The notes under the pieces were generated by a model, which was not told where the DNA came from, did no database searches, and saw only the letters and a program-made list of their open reading frames with translations. Below are positions 16,823 through 25,649 of a DNA stretch of 64,000 nucleotides, one piece after another; positions within the stretch are counted from its first letter, which is position 1; the number at the start of each line of letters is the position of its first letter. Source of the DNA: Paracoccaceae bacterium. GTDB taxonomy: Bacteria; Pseudomonadota; Alphaproteobacteria; Rhodobacterales; Rhodobacteraceae. A program made the position numbers and the translations under genes. The stretch spans positions 124,001 to 188,000 of the forward strand of contig JAMWZC010000007.1 of the NCBI GenBank assembly GCA_024304985.1. Reading direction: 5' to 3'.

Positions 16823-18712
16823 ATGACAAAGCACGAAACCATCCAGCCGCAGGAAGTGGTCAATGGCGTATCGCTGAATGCGACACCGGGGCAGCGTCCG
16901 CTGGTGATCGACGGCTGCACCACCATGCCTGCCCTGTTTCAGGCGCGCTGCACTACTTTGGGCAGTCGCACGGCGCATCGCGAGAAAGACCTTGGCATCT
17001 GGAAAGCCTATACTTGGTCCGACTATTGGGAACGCGCGCGGCTGATCGGTCTGGGCCTGCGGCGGCTGGGGCTGGAGCGGGGTCGCGTCGTGTCGATCCT
17101 GTCGGAGGATCGCAAGGAATGGCTGTATGCCGATATGGGCATCCAATGCGTCGGCGGCATTTCGTCCGGCGTCTATACGACCGACAGTTCCAGCCAGCTG
17201 GCCTATATCCTGAAAGACAGCGACACCCAGTTCCTGATCGTCGAGAACGAGGAGCAACTGGACAAGTTTCTGGAAATCCCCGACGGCGCGCCCGGCGTGG
17301 AAAAGGTCATCATCCTTGAGGATGAGGGGCTGCACGACCTGGAAGGCGACCGCTTTCTGTTTCTGGAGGAGCTTTACGATCTGGGCCGGCAGCATCTGGC
17401 CGAGAACCCCAAGATGTTCGAGGCCGAGATCGAGAAGGCGCAAGCCGGCGACATTGCTTTGCTGATCTATACATCGGGCACGACGGGCGCCCCCAAGGGT
17501 GCGATGCTGAGTCACGAGAATATCATGGCCGCGATAGAAGGCGGCATCCGCGCCCTGCCCACGGATGGCACGGCTGAACAGCTGTGTTTCCTGCCGCTGT
17601 GCCATATCCTTGAGCGGGACAGTTCGATCTATTTCCCGCTGGCGGTGCGTTCGACGGTGAATTTTGCCGAAAGCCCCGAGACGGTGTTCGACAACCTGCG
17701 AGAGGTCAGCCCACATGTCTTTACCGCCGTGCCGCGCGTCTGGGAAAAGGTCTATTCCCGCGTGACCGTGCTGGCGATGGAGGCGACGACACTGGGCAAG
17801 TTCGCCTTCAAGGCGGCGCTGTCTGTGGGGATGAAGCGGGCCACGCTGATGCAGGAGGGCAAGCCGGTGCCCGCCACCACCGCCATGGGCTATTGGCTGG
17901 CGGATGTTCTGGTGTTCCGCAATCTGCGGCAGATGCTGGGGCTGGACCGTCTGCGTCAGGGCACATCCGGGGCGGCACCGATCAGCCCTGCCCTTCTGAT
18001 GTGGTATCGTGCCATAGGCGTGCCGCTTCTGGAGGGGTATGGCATGACCGAGAATGCGGGCCTTGCCACTGTGAATTCCGAGGCGGCCAACCGTCCCGGC
18101 TCTGTGGGGCGTGCCGTGCCGGGGGTCAAGCTGCGGATCGCCGAGGATGGCGAGATCCAGACGCTGGGTCTGAACAACTTCATGGGCTATTGGCGCAACA
18201 ACGAAAAAACCGCCGAGACCTATACCGATGACGGGTGGCTGCGCACGGGCGATATTGGCCGGATCGACGCGGAAGGGTTCCTGACCATCACGGGGCGTCT
18301 GAAGGACATCATCATCACGGCGGGCGGCAAGAACATCACCCCGGCCGAGATCGAAAGCCGGTTGAAATTCAGCCACTATATCTCGGATGCGGTGGTGATC
18401 GGGGACAAGCGCAAGTTCCTGACCTGTCTGATCATGATCGATCAGGAGAATGTCGAGAAATACGCGCAGGACAACAAGGTGCCGTTTTCGGATTTCGCCT
18501 CGCTTTGCCGGGCGGAACCGGTGGTGGATCTGATCCGCGCCGAGGTGGATCAGGTGAACAGGGAATTCGCCCGAGTCGAACAGATCAAGGATTTCCGCCT
18601 GATCGACGTTCTGCTGACGGCGGAGGACGAGGAGCTGACGGCGACGATGAAACTGCGCCGCAGCTTTGTGGAAAAGCGCCACAAGGCGTTGATTGATGAT
18701 ATGTACAAATGA
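16823..18712 (+). CDS. AMP-dependent acyl-CoA synthetase inside the ABC transporter operon
   Basis: A 629-residue adenylate-forming enzyme (long-chain fatty-acid-CoA-ligase-like). The phosphate-binding motif LLIYTSGTTGAPKGAM is near residues 214-229, followed by GYGMTENAGLATVN and DGWLRTGDIGRID, then GRLKDIIITAGGKNITPAEIE. The ATG at 16823 follows GGAGG in the end of livF, which decides the start. It would activate a carboxylic acid with CoA as it enters the cell. Lying between livF and livK it is probably functionally tied to the transporter, an arrangement I recall from phenylacetate/aromatic acid clusters. Confidence 0.9.
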   Translation: MTKHETIQPQEVVNGVSLNATPGQRPLVIDGCTTMPALFQARCTTLGSRTAHREKDLGIWKAYTWSDYWERARLIGLGLRRLGLERGRVVSILSEDRKEWLYADMGIQCVGGISSGVYTTDSSSQLAYILKDSDTQFLIVENEEQLDKFLEIPDGAPGVEKVIILEDEGLHDLEGDRFLFLEELYDLGRQHLAENPKMFEAEIEKAQAGDIALLIYTSGTTGAPKGAMLSHENIMAAIEGGIRALPTDGTAEQLCFLPLCHILERDSSIYFPLAVRSTVNFAESPETVFDNLREVSPHVFTAVPRVWEKVYSRVTVLAMEATTLGKFAFKAALSVGMKRATLMQEGKPVPATTAMGYWLADVLVFRNLRQMLGLDRLRQGTSGAAPISPALLMWYRAIGVPLLEGYGMTENAGLATVNSEAANRPGSVGRAVPGVKLRIAEDGEIQTLGLNNFMGYWRNNEKTAETYTDDGWLRTGDIGRIDAEGFLTITGRLKDIIITAGGKNITPAEIESRLKFSHYISDAVVIGDKRKFLTCLIMIDQENVEKYAQDNKVPFSDFASLCRAEPVVDLIRAEVDQVNREFARVEQIKDFRLIDVLLTAEDEELTATMKLRRSFVEKRHKALIDDMYK

Positions 18713-18749
18713 ATCCCGCAATCGGGGTGTTTCTGGGAGGAGACCAAAC

Positions 18750-19910
18750 ATGAAGAAAATGATGACATCGCTGTTTGCCGGTGCGGTCGCGCTGGGCATG
18801 GCCCAGGCCGCCGTGGCGCAGACGCAGGGCGTGAGCGACACCGAGGTGGTGATCGGATCGGTCAACGACCTGTCCGGTATCTTTGCCGCTGTCGGTGTGC
18901 CCGCGATCAACGGCGCGAACCTGAAGTTCGATCAGGTCAATGCAGCCGGTGGCGTGCATGGCCGTCAGATCCGTTTCGTGGTCGAGGATCACGCTTATCA
19001 GCTGCCGAAATCGACGCAGGCCTATAACAAGCTGATCAACCGCGATCAGGTCTTTGCAAACCTGTTGAGCCTTGGCACGCCGCATAACCTTGCCGGGTTC
19101 CAGTTGATGGACCCCAAGGGGATCTTCAACATCAACCCGCTGACCGCCGCGCGCGAGATGTTGCAGGAGCCCGTGGACAACAAGTTCACCGGCTTTTCCA
19201 GCTATTATGACCAGACCACGGCGGGGATGCGCTATCTGGCGAATGAATACGGGCTGACCAAGGTCTGCACCATGTATCTGCCGACCGATTTCGGTCTTGA
19301 GATCTCGGAAGCGACCAAGGAGCAGGCCGAAGCCGTGGGCATGACCTTTGTGTCTGAAACCACGCACAAGCCGGATGAGCAGGAATTCGTGGGTGCGGTG
19401 CAGAAGCTGCGTGCCGATGGCTGCGAAGTCGTGACGATGGCGCTGGGTGTGCGCGCCGGCATCACCGTCGTGGGCACTGCCAAGCAGCTGGGTTGGACCG
19501 ACGTCAAGTTTCTGGCCACCTCGGCAGGTTTTCTTGAAGCCGTGGCCGCTGTGCCGGGTGGCGTGACCGATGGTCTTTATGCGGCGTCGGGCTGGGTGGA
19601 CCTTCAGGCCCGCCGCGAAGATCCTGCTCCGGCCAAGTTCATTGCCGAATATGAGGCGGCCTTTGGCCAGCCTGCCACCGGCTTTGCCATGTTGGGTTAT
19701 AACGCCGCCGAAACCGTGGTGCGTGCGCTGGAAGCGGCAGGTCCCGACCTGACGCAGGAAAGCTTCAAGGCGGCGATGGAAGGGCTGGAATATTACAGCG
19801 ACCTGCTGGATACCCAGATCAAATACAGCCCCGACAACCATCAGGGTGCCAATGACATCACCATCTCGGTGGTAGAGAATGGCCTCTGGAAGCTGGTTGG
19901 CCGCGAGTGA
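18750..19910 (+). CDS. livK: ABC transporter periplasmic substrate-binding protein (LivK type)
   Basis: A 386-residue periplasmic binding protein. Residues 1-23 form a Sec signal peptide (MKKMMTSLFAGAVALGMAQA, cleaved near AVA-Q). The mature part has the LivK/HAAT fold, with VVIGSVNDLSGIFAAVG and INGANLKFDQVNAAGGVHG. A GGGAGG lies upstream of the ATG at 18750. It is the last gene of the operon and is followed by a strong terminator. The ligand is unknown. Aromatic acids are plausible from context. Confidence 0.92.
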   Translation: MKKMMTSLFAGAVALGMAQAAVAQTQGVSDTEVVIGSVNDLSGIFAAVGVPAINGANLKFDQVNAAGGVHGRQIRFVVEDHAYQLPKSTQAYNKLINRDQVFANLLSLGTPHNLAGFQLMDPKGIFNINPLTAAREMLQEPVDNKFTGFSSYYDQTTAGMRYLANEYGLTKVCTMYLPTDFGLEISEATKEQAEAVGMTFVSETTHKPDEQEFVGAVQKLRADGCEVVTMALGVRAGITVVGTAKQLGWTDVKFLATSAGFLEAVAAVPGGVTDGLYAASGWVDLQARREDPAPAKFIAEYEAAFGQPATGFAMLGYNAAETVVRALEAAGPDLTQESFKAAMEGLEYYSDLLDTQIKYSPDNHQGANDITISVVENGLWKLVGRE

Positions 19911-19932
19911 TCTGATATCACTGCGATATCGG

Positions 19933-19963
19933 GAAAGGGGCGCTTCGGCGCCCCTTTCTTTTA
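19933..19963 (+). terminator. Rho-independent terminator of the liv operon
   Basis: A near-perfect stem (19933-19943 with 19948-19958), including GGGGCGC and GCGCCCC around a UUCG tetraloop, is followed by TTTTA. It lies 22 bases after the livK stop and just before the stop of the leftward operon, so it closes the rightward transcript. Confidence 0.9.
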
Positions 19964-19970
19964 TGTGCGG

Positions 19971-21236
19971 TCAGGTGAACAGATCGTCCAGTTCCGCGTA
20001 ATCGGGCAGTGTCCGGTCGATGACGCGGCCCGCGCGCAGCACGATGCGGTCGGATTGCGGGCGCGAGAACAGTTCCGACCAGTCGCGGGCGCGGGTGATG
20101 ACCAGATCGGCGGGCGCGCCGGGGGCCAGCGAGGGTGCGGCAAAGCCACAGGCGCGGGCGGGGTTGGCAAGGAAGGCTTGCACCCAGTCAGGGTCCGCGT
20201 GATCCAGATGGCCGATCCGCGTTGCCTCGCGCATCACTTCCAGCATGTCGAGATCGCCGTAAGCATAGAAGGGGTCGCGGGTGTTGTCCGAGGCGAAACT
20301 GACATTGATGCCGCGGGCCTTCATCTCGTGCACCACGGTGAGGCCACGCCAGCGGGGGGTGCGGCCTGTTTGCCGCGCTTGCAGGTAAAGGTTGCACATG
20401 GGCAGGGAGACGATGTTCAGCCCGGCCTTGGCAACCAGATCAAGGGTGCGGTCGCATTCGGCGGCGTCCTGCACGGCCAGCGAACAGCAATGGCCCACAG
20501 TCACAGGCGCGTCAAAGCCGGTTTCGAGGACGGTTTCGGCAATCAGGCGCAGGGTGGCCACATCGGGGTCACCGGTTTCATCAGCGTGAAAATCGACCTC
20601 CAGCCCGCGCTCGGACGCCAGACGGAAGAAGCCGCGCAGGCGTTCGCGGATGTCCGGCACGGGATAGGTTACCATGCCCAGCACACCGCCGCTGGCGGCC
20701 ACGATATCGGCGGTCTTGACGAAATCGCCGTCCATGTCCGCGCGGTCCACCCCTACGAGGCAGGAGGCTTGCAACGCAATGCGCCCGGCCCATTCGGCGC
20801 GCATCTCGCGGAAGATGGGCCAGCTGATGCTGTCCTGCGGTGCGATGCTGTCCAGATGGGTGCGGATCGCGGTGGTGCCATGGCCATAGGCGCAGCGCAG
20901 GGCGAAATCCATGCGGCGGCGGACATCTTCGGCGGTCCAGTGCGCCTCGCGATCCGCGCTGACGGTGGTGAGCGCGCCCATGAAGCTGCCATCGGGGTTG
21001 GCGGCGCGGGGCCAGATATGGCCCTTGTCCAGATGGGTGTGCATGTCGGTAAAGCCGGGAAAGACCATGGCGCCGCCCATGTCCACGGTCACGTCACCGG
21101 GGCCGTCCACGATCCGGCCATCCGCGATGGTCAGGCCGATCCGGGTGAGGCCCCCGCCCTGCCCCATCAGGCAGGCAGGCACGGTCAGGTTGTCGAGGCG
21201 CAGGCGGGGGGCCTGCGGCAGGGTTTTGAAATCCAT
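19971..21236 (-). CDS. Cytosine-deaminase-like amidohydrolase
   Basis: A 421-residue metal-dependent hydrolase of the CodA branch. Metal ligands match CodA spacing: His66 and His68 (DMHTHLDKGH), His217 with Glu220 (DFHADETGD), His249 (VGHCCSLAV) and Asp317 (FASDNTRDPF). Two start codons are adjacent (21239 and 21236), and the second has better spacing from GGGGAAG. CodA relatives deaminate cytosine, isoguanine, creatinine-like rings or act on N-heterocycles. The real substrate is open. It is the last gene of a leftward operon behind an ABC importer with an NMT1-type binding protein, so it probably acts on the imported ring compound. Confidence 0.88.
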   Translation of the reverse strand: MDFKTLPQAPRLRLDNLTVPACLMGQGGGLTRIGLTIADGRIVDGPGDVTVDMGGAMVFPGFTDMHTHLDKGHIWPRAANPDGSFMGALTTVSADREAHWTAEDVRRRMDFALRCAYGHGTTAIRTHLDSIAPQDSISWPIFREMRAEWAGRIALQASCLVGVDRADMDGDFVKTADIVAASGGVLGMVTYPVPDIRERLRGFFRLASERGLEVDFHADETGDPDVATLRLIAETVLETGFDAPVTVGHCCSLAVQDAAECDRTLDLVAKAGLNIVSLPMCNLYLQARQTGRTPRWRGLTVVHEMKARGINVSFASDNTRDPFYAYGDLDMLEVMREATRIGHLDHADPDWVQAFLANPARACGFAAPSLAPGAPADLVITRARDWSELFSRPQSDRIVLRAGRVIDRTLPDYAELDDLFT

Positions 21237-21248
21237 CATCTTCCCCGT

Positions 21249-22115
21249 TCAGGTTTCGCGCTTGATGGCGCTTTCGTGCCATTTGCGCAGGAGCATATGG
21301 CTGAGAAACGACAGGCCGGCAAAGATGACAACCCCTGTCACCGCGATCAGCAGCAGGGCCGCGAACATGCGCGGGATGTTCAGCCGGTAGCCTGCTTCGA
21401 GGATGCGGAAGGCAAGGCCCGATCCGATCCCGCCGGTGCCGGCCACATATTCTGCGACCACCGCCCCGATCAGGGCAAGGCCACCCGCGATGCGCAGGCC
21501 GCCCAGAAAATAGGGCAGCGCCGAGGGCAAGCGCAGGTAGCGCAGGGTTTGCCAGCGGGTTGCGCCATAGATGCGGAAGAGGTCGCGCAGGTTGTGGTCG
21601 GCCGAGTTCAGGCCCAGCGTGGTGTTGGACAGGACCGGAAAGAACGCCACCAGCCATGCACACATCAGAAGGCCCGCCGTGCGGCTGTCCACATAGATGA
21701 AGATCAGCGGCGCGATGGCCACGATGGGTGTGACTTGCAGGATCACGGCATAGGGATAGAAGGACATCTCGACCAGCCGCGACTGGGTGAAGAGCACCGC
21801 CAGCCCCACCCCGCCGATCACCGCCACGGCCAGCGCCATCATGGTGATCTGGAGCGTGACCAGAAGCGCCTCGAACAGCATGGCCCAGTCGGTGACGAGC
21901 GTGGTCCAGACAAGGCCGGGACCGGGCAGGATGTAATGGGGGATGTCGTTCCAGACGACCAGACGATCCCAGCCGATGATGGTCAGGATCAGCACGGCCA
22001 GCGGCAAAAGCCACTTACCGATCTTGTCGAAGCGTTGCAGGCGCAGGCGGCGCAGATCCTCGGCGTCGAGGGCGACGGGTTCAGCGGCCGTGGCGCGGGT
22101 ATCGGTCAGGCTCAT
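21249..22115 (-). CDS. ABC transporter permease (SsuC/ThiX-like)
   Basis: A 288-residue inner-membrane permease of the binding-protein-dependent family that serves taurine/nitrate/pyrimidine-type importers. A ~30-residue hydrophilic N-terminus precedes about six hydrophobic segments. The coupling loop carries AVVAEYVAGTGGIGSGL, and the earlier part has NSADHNLRDLFRIYGATRWQTLRYLRLPSALPYF. Residues are those expected for the EAA-type loop. Its start overlaps the ATPase stop by four bases. Confidence 0.9.
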   Translation of the reverse strand: MSLTDTRATAAEPVALDAEDLRRLRLQRFDKIGKWLLPLAVLILTIIGWDRLVVWNDIPHYILPGPGLVWTTLVTDWAMLFEALLVTLQITMMALAVAVIGGVGLAVLFTQSRLVEMSFYPYAVILQVTPIVAIAPLIFIYVDSRTAGLLMCAWLVAFFPVLSNTTLGLNSADHNLRDLFRIYGATRWQTLRYLRLPSALPYFLGGLRIAGGLALIGAVVAEYVAGTGGIGSGLAFRILEAGYRLNIPRMFAALLLIAVTGVVIFAGLSFLSHMLLRKWHESAIKRET

Positions 22116-22900
22116 GCGTGCTCTCCCATGGCTTCGTGCAGCGCGGCGGATGCTTCGCGGCAGAGGGCGGCATAGTCGGCGGAGGTGCGGAACTCCTCGT
22201 CCCGCGGATAGGGGGCGGGGACGATGACTTCGCGGATGACGCGACCGGGGCGTGCGGCCATCACCACGATGCGGTCGGAGAGGAAGACGGATTCAAAGAC
22301 GGAATGGGTGACGAAGATCACTGTGCAGCCGATCGCTTCTTTCAATTTCAGAAGGTCGTTGTTCAGGCGGAAGCGCGTGATCTCGTCCAGCGCGGCGAAG
22401 GGTTCATCCATCAGGATCAGGCGCGGCTTGGTCACCATGGCGCGGGCGATGGAGACGCGCATCTTCATGCCGCCCGACAATTCGCGGGGATAGGCGTTCT
22501 GGAATTTCTCGAGCCCCACGAGCTTGAGGGCCTCGAGCACGTCATCCTTGACGGCGGCATAGGGTTGGCCGCGCAGGCGGAAGGGGAGCCAGACGTTTTC
22601 CGACACCGTGGCCCAAGGCATCAGGGTGGGTTCCTGAAAGACCACGCCAAGGTCATTCTCGCCCTGCCCGCCCGCCCATGCGATTTTGCCCCGGCTGGGC
22701 AGCGAAAGGCCCGCGATCAGGCGCAGCGCCGTGGATTTCCCGCAGCCTGACGGCCCCAGAAGCGAGATGAAATCGCCTTGGTTCACCGTCAGGCTCATCG
22801 CGTTCAGCGCCACGACATCGCCGTTGAAGGTCTTGTCGACGCCGATCATCTCGAGCACGGGAGGGCGTTGGCCCAAGGGGGGGCGTTCAGGTCTGCTCAT
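22112..22900 (-). CDS. ABC transporter ATP-binding protein (SsuB/ThiZ-like)
   Basis: A 262-residue ATPase. Walker A is GPSGCGKST (residues 49-57), the signature is ELSGGMKMRVSIARA and Walker B is RLILMDEPFAALDEIT, the wording of the nitrate/sulfonate/pyrimidine importer group. It is translated together with the permease (four-base overlap) and lies 59 bases downstream of the binding-protein gene. Confidence 0.92.
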   Translation of the reverse strand: MSRPERPPLGQRPPVLEMIGVDKTFNGDVVALNAMSLTVNQGDFISLLGPSGCGKSTALRLIAGLSLPSRGKIAWAGGQGENDLGVVFQEPTLMPWATVSENVWLPFRLRGQPYAAVKDDVLEALKLVGLEKFQNAYPRELSGGMKMRVSIARAMVTKPRLILMDEPFAALDEITRFRLNNDLLKLKEAIGCTVIFVTHSVFESVFLSDRIVVMAARPGRVIREVIVPAPYPRDEEFRTSADYAALCREASAALHEAMGEHA

Positions 22901-22959
22901 GTCTTGGGGTCCTTGCTGGAGTGGAATGGGGCCGAGGGTCGCCCGGCCCCTGCCCTGCC

Positions 22960-23970
22960 TCAGTTCTTGGGGCGCAGGTCCATGCCCAAGCCCTGCCCCA
23001 CGAATTCGGTCGTGAAGCTGGCTTTCCAGTCGATCGTATCCGGCACGACCCCGGCGGTGACCATCTTGGTGAAGAAGTCCTCGACCTTTTCTTCGGTCAT
23101 CACGCCGATGCCTTTTTCCAGCGAGTCGCCGGAGTCGACGATGCCCTGCTCGATCATCTTGGCGATGGCGAAGTCGATCTTGTCTTGCGTCATTTCAGGG
23201 TTGGCCTGCTTGATGAGTTCGTTGGCCGCGGCGTTGTCGCCGTAGAGGTAATTATACCAGCCCAGAATCGAGCCTTCGACGAAGCATTTGACGGCTTCGG
23301 GGTTGGATTCGAGGAAGGGCTTCATCACCTCGACCGTGGTGGCATAGGTGGAATAGCCCGCATCCGCGATGAGAAAGACATTGGGGACGAAACCGGCCTG
23401 CTTTTCGATGGCATAGGGTTCAGAGGACAAAAAGCCCTGCATGCCCATCCGCTTGTCCGCCAGGAAAGGTGCCGGGTTGAACGTATAGGGCTGCCGCTGT
23501 TCGGCGGTGAAGCCGTATTCCGCGATCATCCACTGGTAATAGGAGGCATAGCCCTGATCACCGATCAGCAGGGTCAGGTCTTTCAGCTCTTCCCATGTGT
23601 CAGCCTCGCCGGGATGGGCGATGATGACCTGCGGGTGTTTCTGGAAGGTCGCCATGACGGAAACGATGGGAATGTTCTCGGCCACGGCGGTGAAGGCTTG
23701 CAGCATGTCGCCGCCCATGTGGAACTGCATCCGGTCGGCCATCAGCAGGGCGCGGTTGTTCACCTGCGGGCCACCAGGCACGATCTCGACCTCCAGACCA
23801 CAGGCGGCATAGGTGCCATCGGCCACGGATTGGTAGAAGCCGCCATGTTCCGCCTGGGCCAGCCAGTTGGTGCCGAACACCACCTTCTGCTGCGCGGCGG
23901 CGGGCATGGCGACGGCGGTCAGCGCCACCGCAGTGACGGTTGCAGCAATTCGATTCCCTGTCAGTTTCAT
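22960..23970 (-). CDS. ABC transporter substrate-binding protein, NMT1/THI5-like
   Basis: A 336-residue periplasmic protein with a signal peptide (MKLTGNRIAATVTAVALTAV, cleaved after AAA). The mature part has the NMT1/THI5-like fold, with VVFGTNWLAQAEHGGFYQSV near its N-terminus, where ThiY-type proteins bind pyrimidine ligands. The ATG at 23970 follows GGGGAG and is chosen over a longer frame that crosses the promoter. ThiY relatives bind thiamine-breakdown pyrimidines, and others bind riboflavin or related rings. With a CodA-like enzyme in the same operon, a nitrogen heterocycle is the most likely ligand. Confidence 0.88.
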   Translation of the reverse strand: MKLTGNRIAATVTAVALTAVAMPAAAQQKVVFGTNWLAQAEHGGFYQSVADGTYAACGLEVEIVPGGPQVNNRALLMADRMQFHMGGDMLQAFTAVAENIPIVSVMATFQKHPQVIIAHPGEADTWEELKDLTLLIGDQGYASYYQWMIAEYGFTAEQRQPYTFNPAPFLADKRMGMQGFLSSEPYAIEKQAGFVPNVFLIADAGYSTYATTVEVMKPFLESNPEAVKCFVEGSILGWYNYLYGDNAAANELIKQANPEMTQDKIDFAIAKMIEQGIVDSGDSLEKGIGVMTEEKVEDFFTKMVTAGVVPDTIDWKASFTTEFVGQGLGMDLRPKN

Positions 23971-24101
23971 TGAGCGACTCCCCGTTGGGTCTGGTTTCTG
24001 CCCCATTCCTAGGGCTGCGCTTTGCAAGGCAGGAAGCAACACCGGCGGGAATCGCTTCGGCCCGCGCGCACATGGGGAATTATTGTGCAGACGCAGCATT
24101 C

Positions 24102-24130
24102 CCTGCCGCTAAATTGAGCGAAGCGGCAGG
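24102..24130. promoter_or_regulatory. 9-bp perfect inverted repeat in the divergent promoter region
   Basis: Between the leftward importer operon and the rightward oxidoreductase operon, CCTGCCGCT (24102-24110) and AGCGGCAGG (24122-24130) form a perfect inverted repeat with an 11-base spacer. The centre-to-centre distance of 20 bp suits a dimeric regulator, possibly the Crp/Fnr protein encoded at 28677. It could also be an RNA hairpin. No -10/-35 pair is clear. Confidence 0.45.
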
Positions 24131-24242
24131 ACAACCGCGGAAATCACGCGGCTGCATGTCCCTGCCATATGCCACGTCCGCAGGCAGGGTGGCAGAACCT
24201 GTGGGATCGACATGCAGACCCAGCCCTTTGAAAGGCCATCCC

Positions 24243-25649
24243 ATGACACCCAATGTGCAAGCCGCGCGCGATGCGCTGGCCCATCTTGAAATCGACGAGA
24301 ATCCCGCAGCGTTGAAATCCAAAAGCCGGGATTTCTTTTGGTATTCGCCGGTTCTCAAGACCCGGCTGGATCATCTGGTGGGTGATTTTGTCGTGGCCCC
24401 CCGGAACGAGGCCGAGGTGATCGAGGTTCTCAAGACATGCTACGCCCATGACGTGCCGGTAACGACGCGGGGGGCGGGGACGGGCAATTACGGGCAGGCG
24501 ATGCCGCTGGCGGGGGGGGGTATCCTGCATATGAAGAACATGACCGCCGTGAAAGAGGTGCATCCCGGCCGCGTCATCGTGGAGCCGGGTTGCCTGTTGA
24601 AGGATGTGGATGCGGCGACTCAGGCCCATTCCGGGCAGGAGTTGCGGATGTTCTCAAGCACATGGGCGACGGCGACGATCGGCGGGTTTGTTGCGGGCGG
24701 ATCGGGTGGCGTTGGGTCTGTGACATGGGGCAGTTTGCGTGATCTGGGCAATATCATCCGCCTGCGTGTGGTGACGATGGAGGCAGAGCCCCGCGTGCTG
24801 GAGTTCCGGGGCGAGGAATTGGCGCGCGTCAGCCATGCTTACGGCACCAACGGGATCATCACCGAGTTGGAGATGCCGCTTGCCCCCGCCTATGACTGGA
24901 CCGGGCTGTTCGTGGCCTTTGATACGTTCGAGGATGCGGCGGTCTATGCCGAGGAGATCGCCAATCAGGACGGGATTCTGCTGAAGCTGGTGACGGTGTT
25001 CGAGGCCCCGATCCCGCAAGCGTATTTCCAGCGGGTGAAGCCCCATATCGGCGAAGGGCAGCATATGGTGGGGCTGATGGTGGCGCCGCATGCGATGGAC
25101 GGGTTCAACACCTTCACCGCGCGGCGGCCCAAGGCGCAGGTGATCTACCGGTCGGACGCTGACAAATGGGAGCGCGGGCCAGGCGCTGTGTTCGAATATG
25201 GCTGGAACCATACCACGCTGCGCGCGCTGAAGGTGGATCCGTCGATTACTTACTTGCAGGTGCGCTATGGATACCCGGACCATCAGGCCAAGGTGGCGGC
25301 GATCCGCAAGGCCTTGGGCAAGGATGGCGAGGTGATGCAGCATCTGGAAGTGCTGCGCGAGAATGGCAAGGTGATGTTCGCGGGGCTGAGTCTGGTGAAG
25401 TTCACCACAGAGGCACGGCTGGACGAGATCGTGAAGATTCACGAGGATCTGGGCTGCATGATCTTTAACCCGCATCGCTATACGCTGGAGGAAGGTGGGC
25501 GGCAGACCGTGGATGACCGGCAACTGACCTTCAAGCGCGAGGCCGATCCCAAGGGGCTGCTCAATCCTGGCAAGATGATCGCCTGGGATGATCCTGACTG
25601 GAAATTCGAGGGCGTCTATCACTATCCCCGGATGCGGGCGGCGGAATGA
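24243..25649 (+). CDS. FAD-linked oxidase / FAD-binding oxidoreductase
   Basis: A 468-residue flavoprotein of the PCMH/vanillyl-alcohol-oxidase superfamily (GlcD-like). The FAD pyrophosphate segment is VPVTTRGAGTGNYGQAMPL, followed by GRVIVEPGCLLKDVD and ATIGGFVAGGSGGVGSVTWG. The C-terminal part ends RREADPKGLLNPGKM-like (KREADPKGLLNPGKMIAW), typical of the FAD-oxidase C-domain. The ATG at 24243 has GAAAGG upstream, and the longer open frame reaches into the promoter and is not used. It starts a rightward operon and overlaps the next gene by four bases. Its substrate is unknown. A hydroxy acid or a heterocycle derivative is possible. Confidence 0.88.
   Translation: MTPNVQAARDALAHLEIDENPAALKSKSRDFFWYSPVLKTRLDHLVGDFVVAPRNEAEVIEVLKTCYAHDVPVTTRGAGTGNYGQAMPLAGGGILHMKNMTAVKEVHPGRVIVEPGCLLKDVDAATQAHSGQELRMFSSTWATATIGGFVAGGSGGVGSVTWGSLRDLGNIIRLRVVTMEAEPRVLEFRGEELARVSHAYGTNGIITELEMPLAPAYDWTGLFVAFDTFEDAAVYAEEIANQDGILLKLVTVFEAPIPQAYFQRVKPHIGEGQHMVGLMVAPHAMDGFNTFTARRPKAQVIYRSDADKWERGPGAVFEYGWNHTTLRALKVDPSITYLQVRYGYPDHQAKVAAIRKALGKDGEVMQHLEVLRENGKVMFAGLSLVKFTTEARLDEIVKIHEDLGCMIFNPHRYTLEEGGRQTVDDRQLTFKREADPKGLLNPGKMIAWDDPDWKFEGVYHYPRMRAAE

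Noticed and set aside
16676-18910. A 744-codon open frame on the - strand opposite the acyl-CoA synthetase
   Set aside because: It is rich in His, Gln and Arg with no recognisable motif, overlaps a well-supported gene, and is the expected antisense shadow of a GC-rich coding region.
19965-22175. A 736-codon + strand open frame across the CodA-like and permease genes
   Set aside because: The opposite strand carries clear CodA and ABC motifs with proper starts and overlaps. This frame has no family signal.
23940-24242. An N-terminal extension of the FAD-linked oxidase by 101 residues
   Set aside because: It covers the divergent promoter region and the start of the opposite gene. The ATG at 24243 has a ribosome site and a normal N-terminus.
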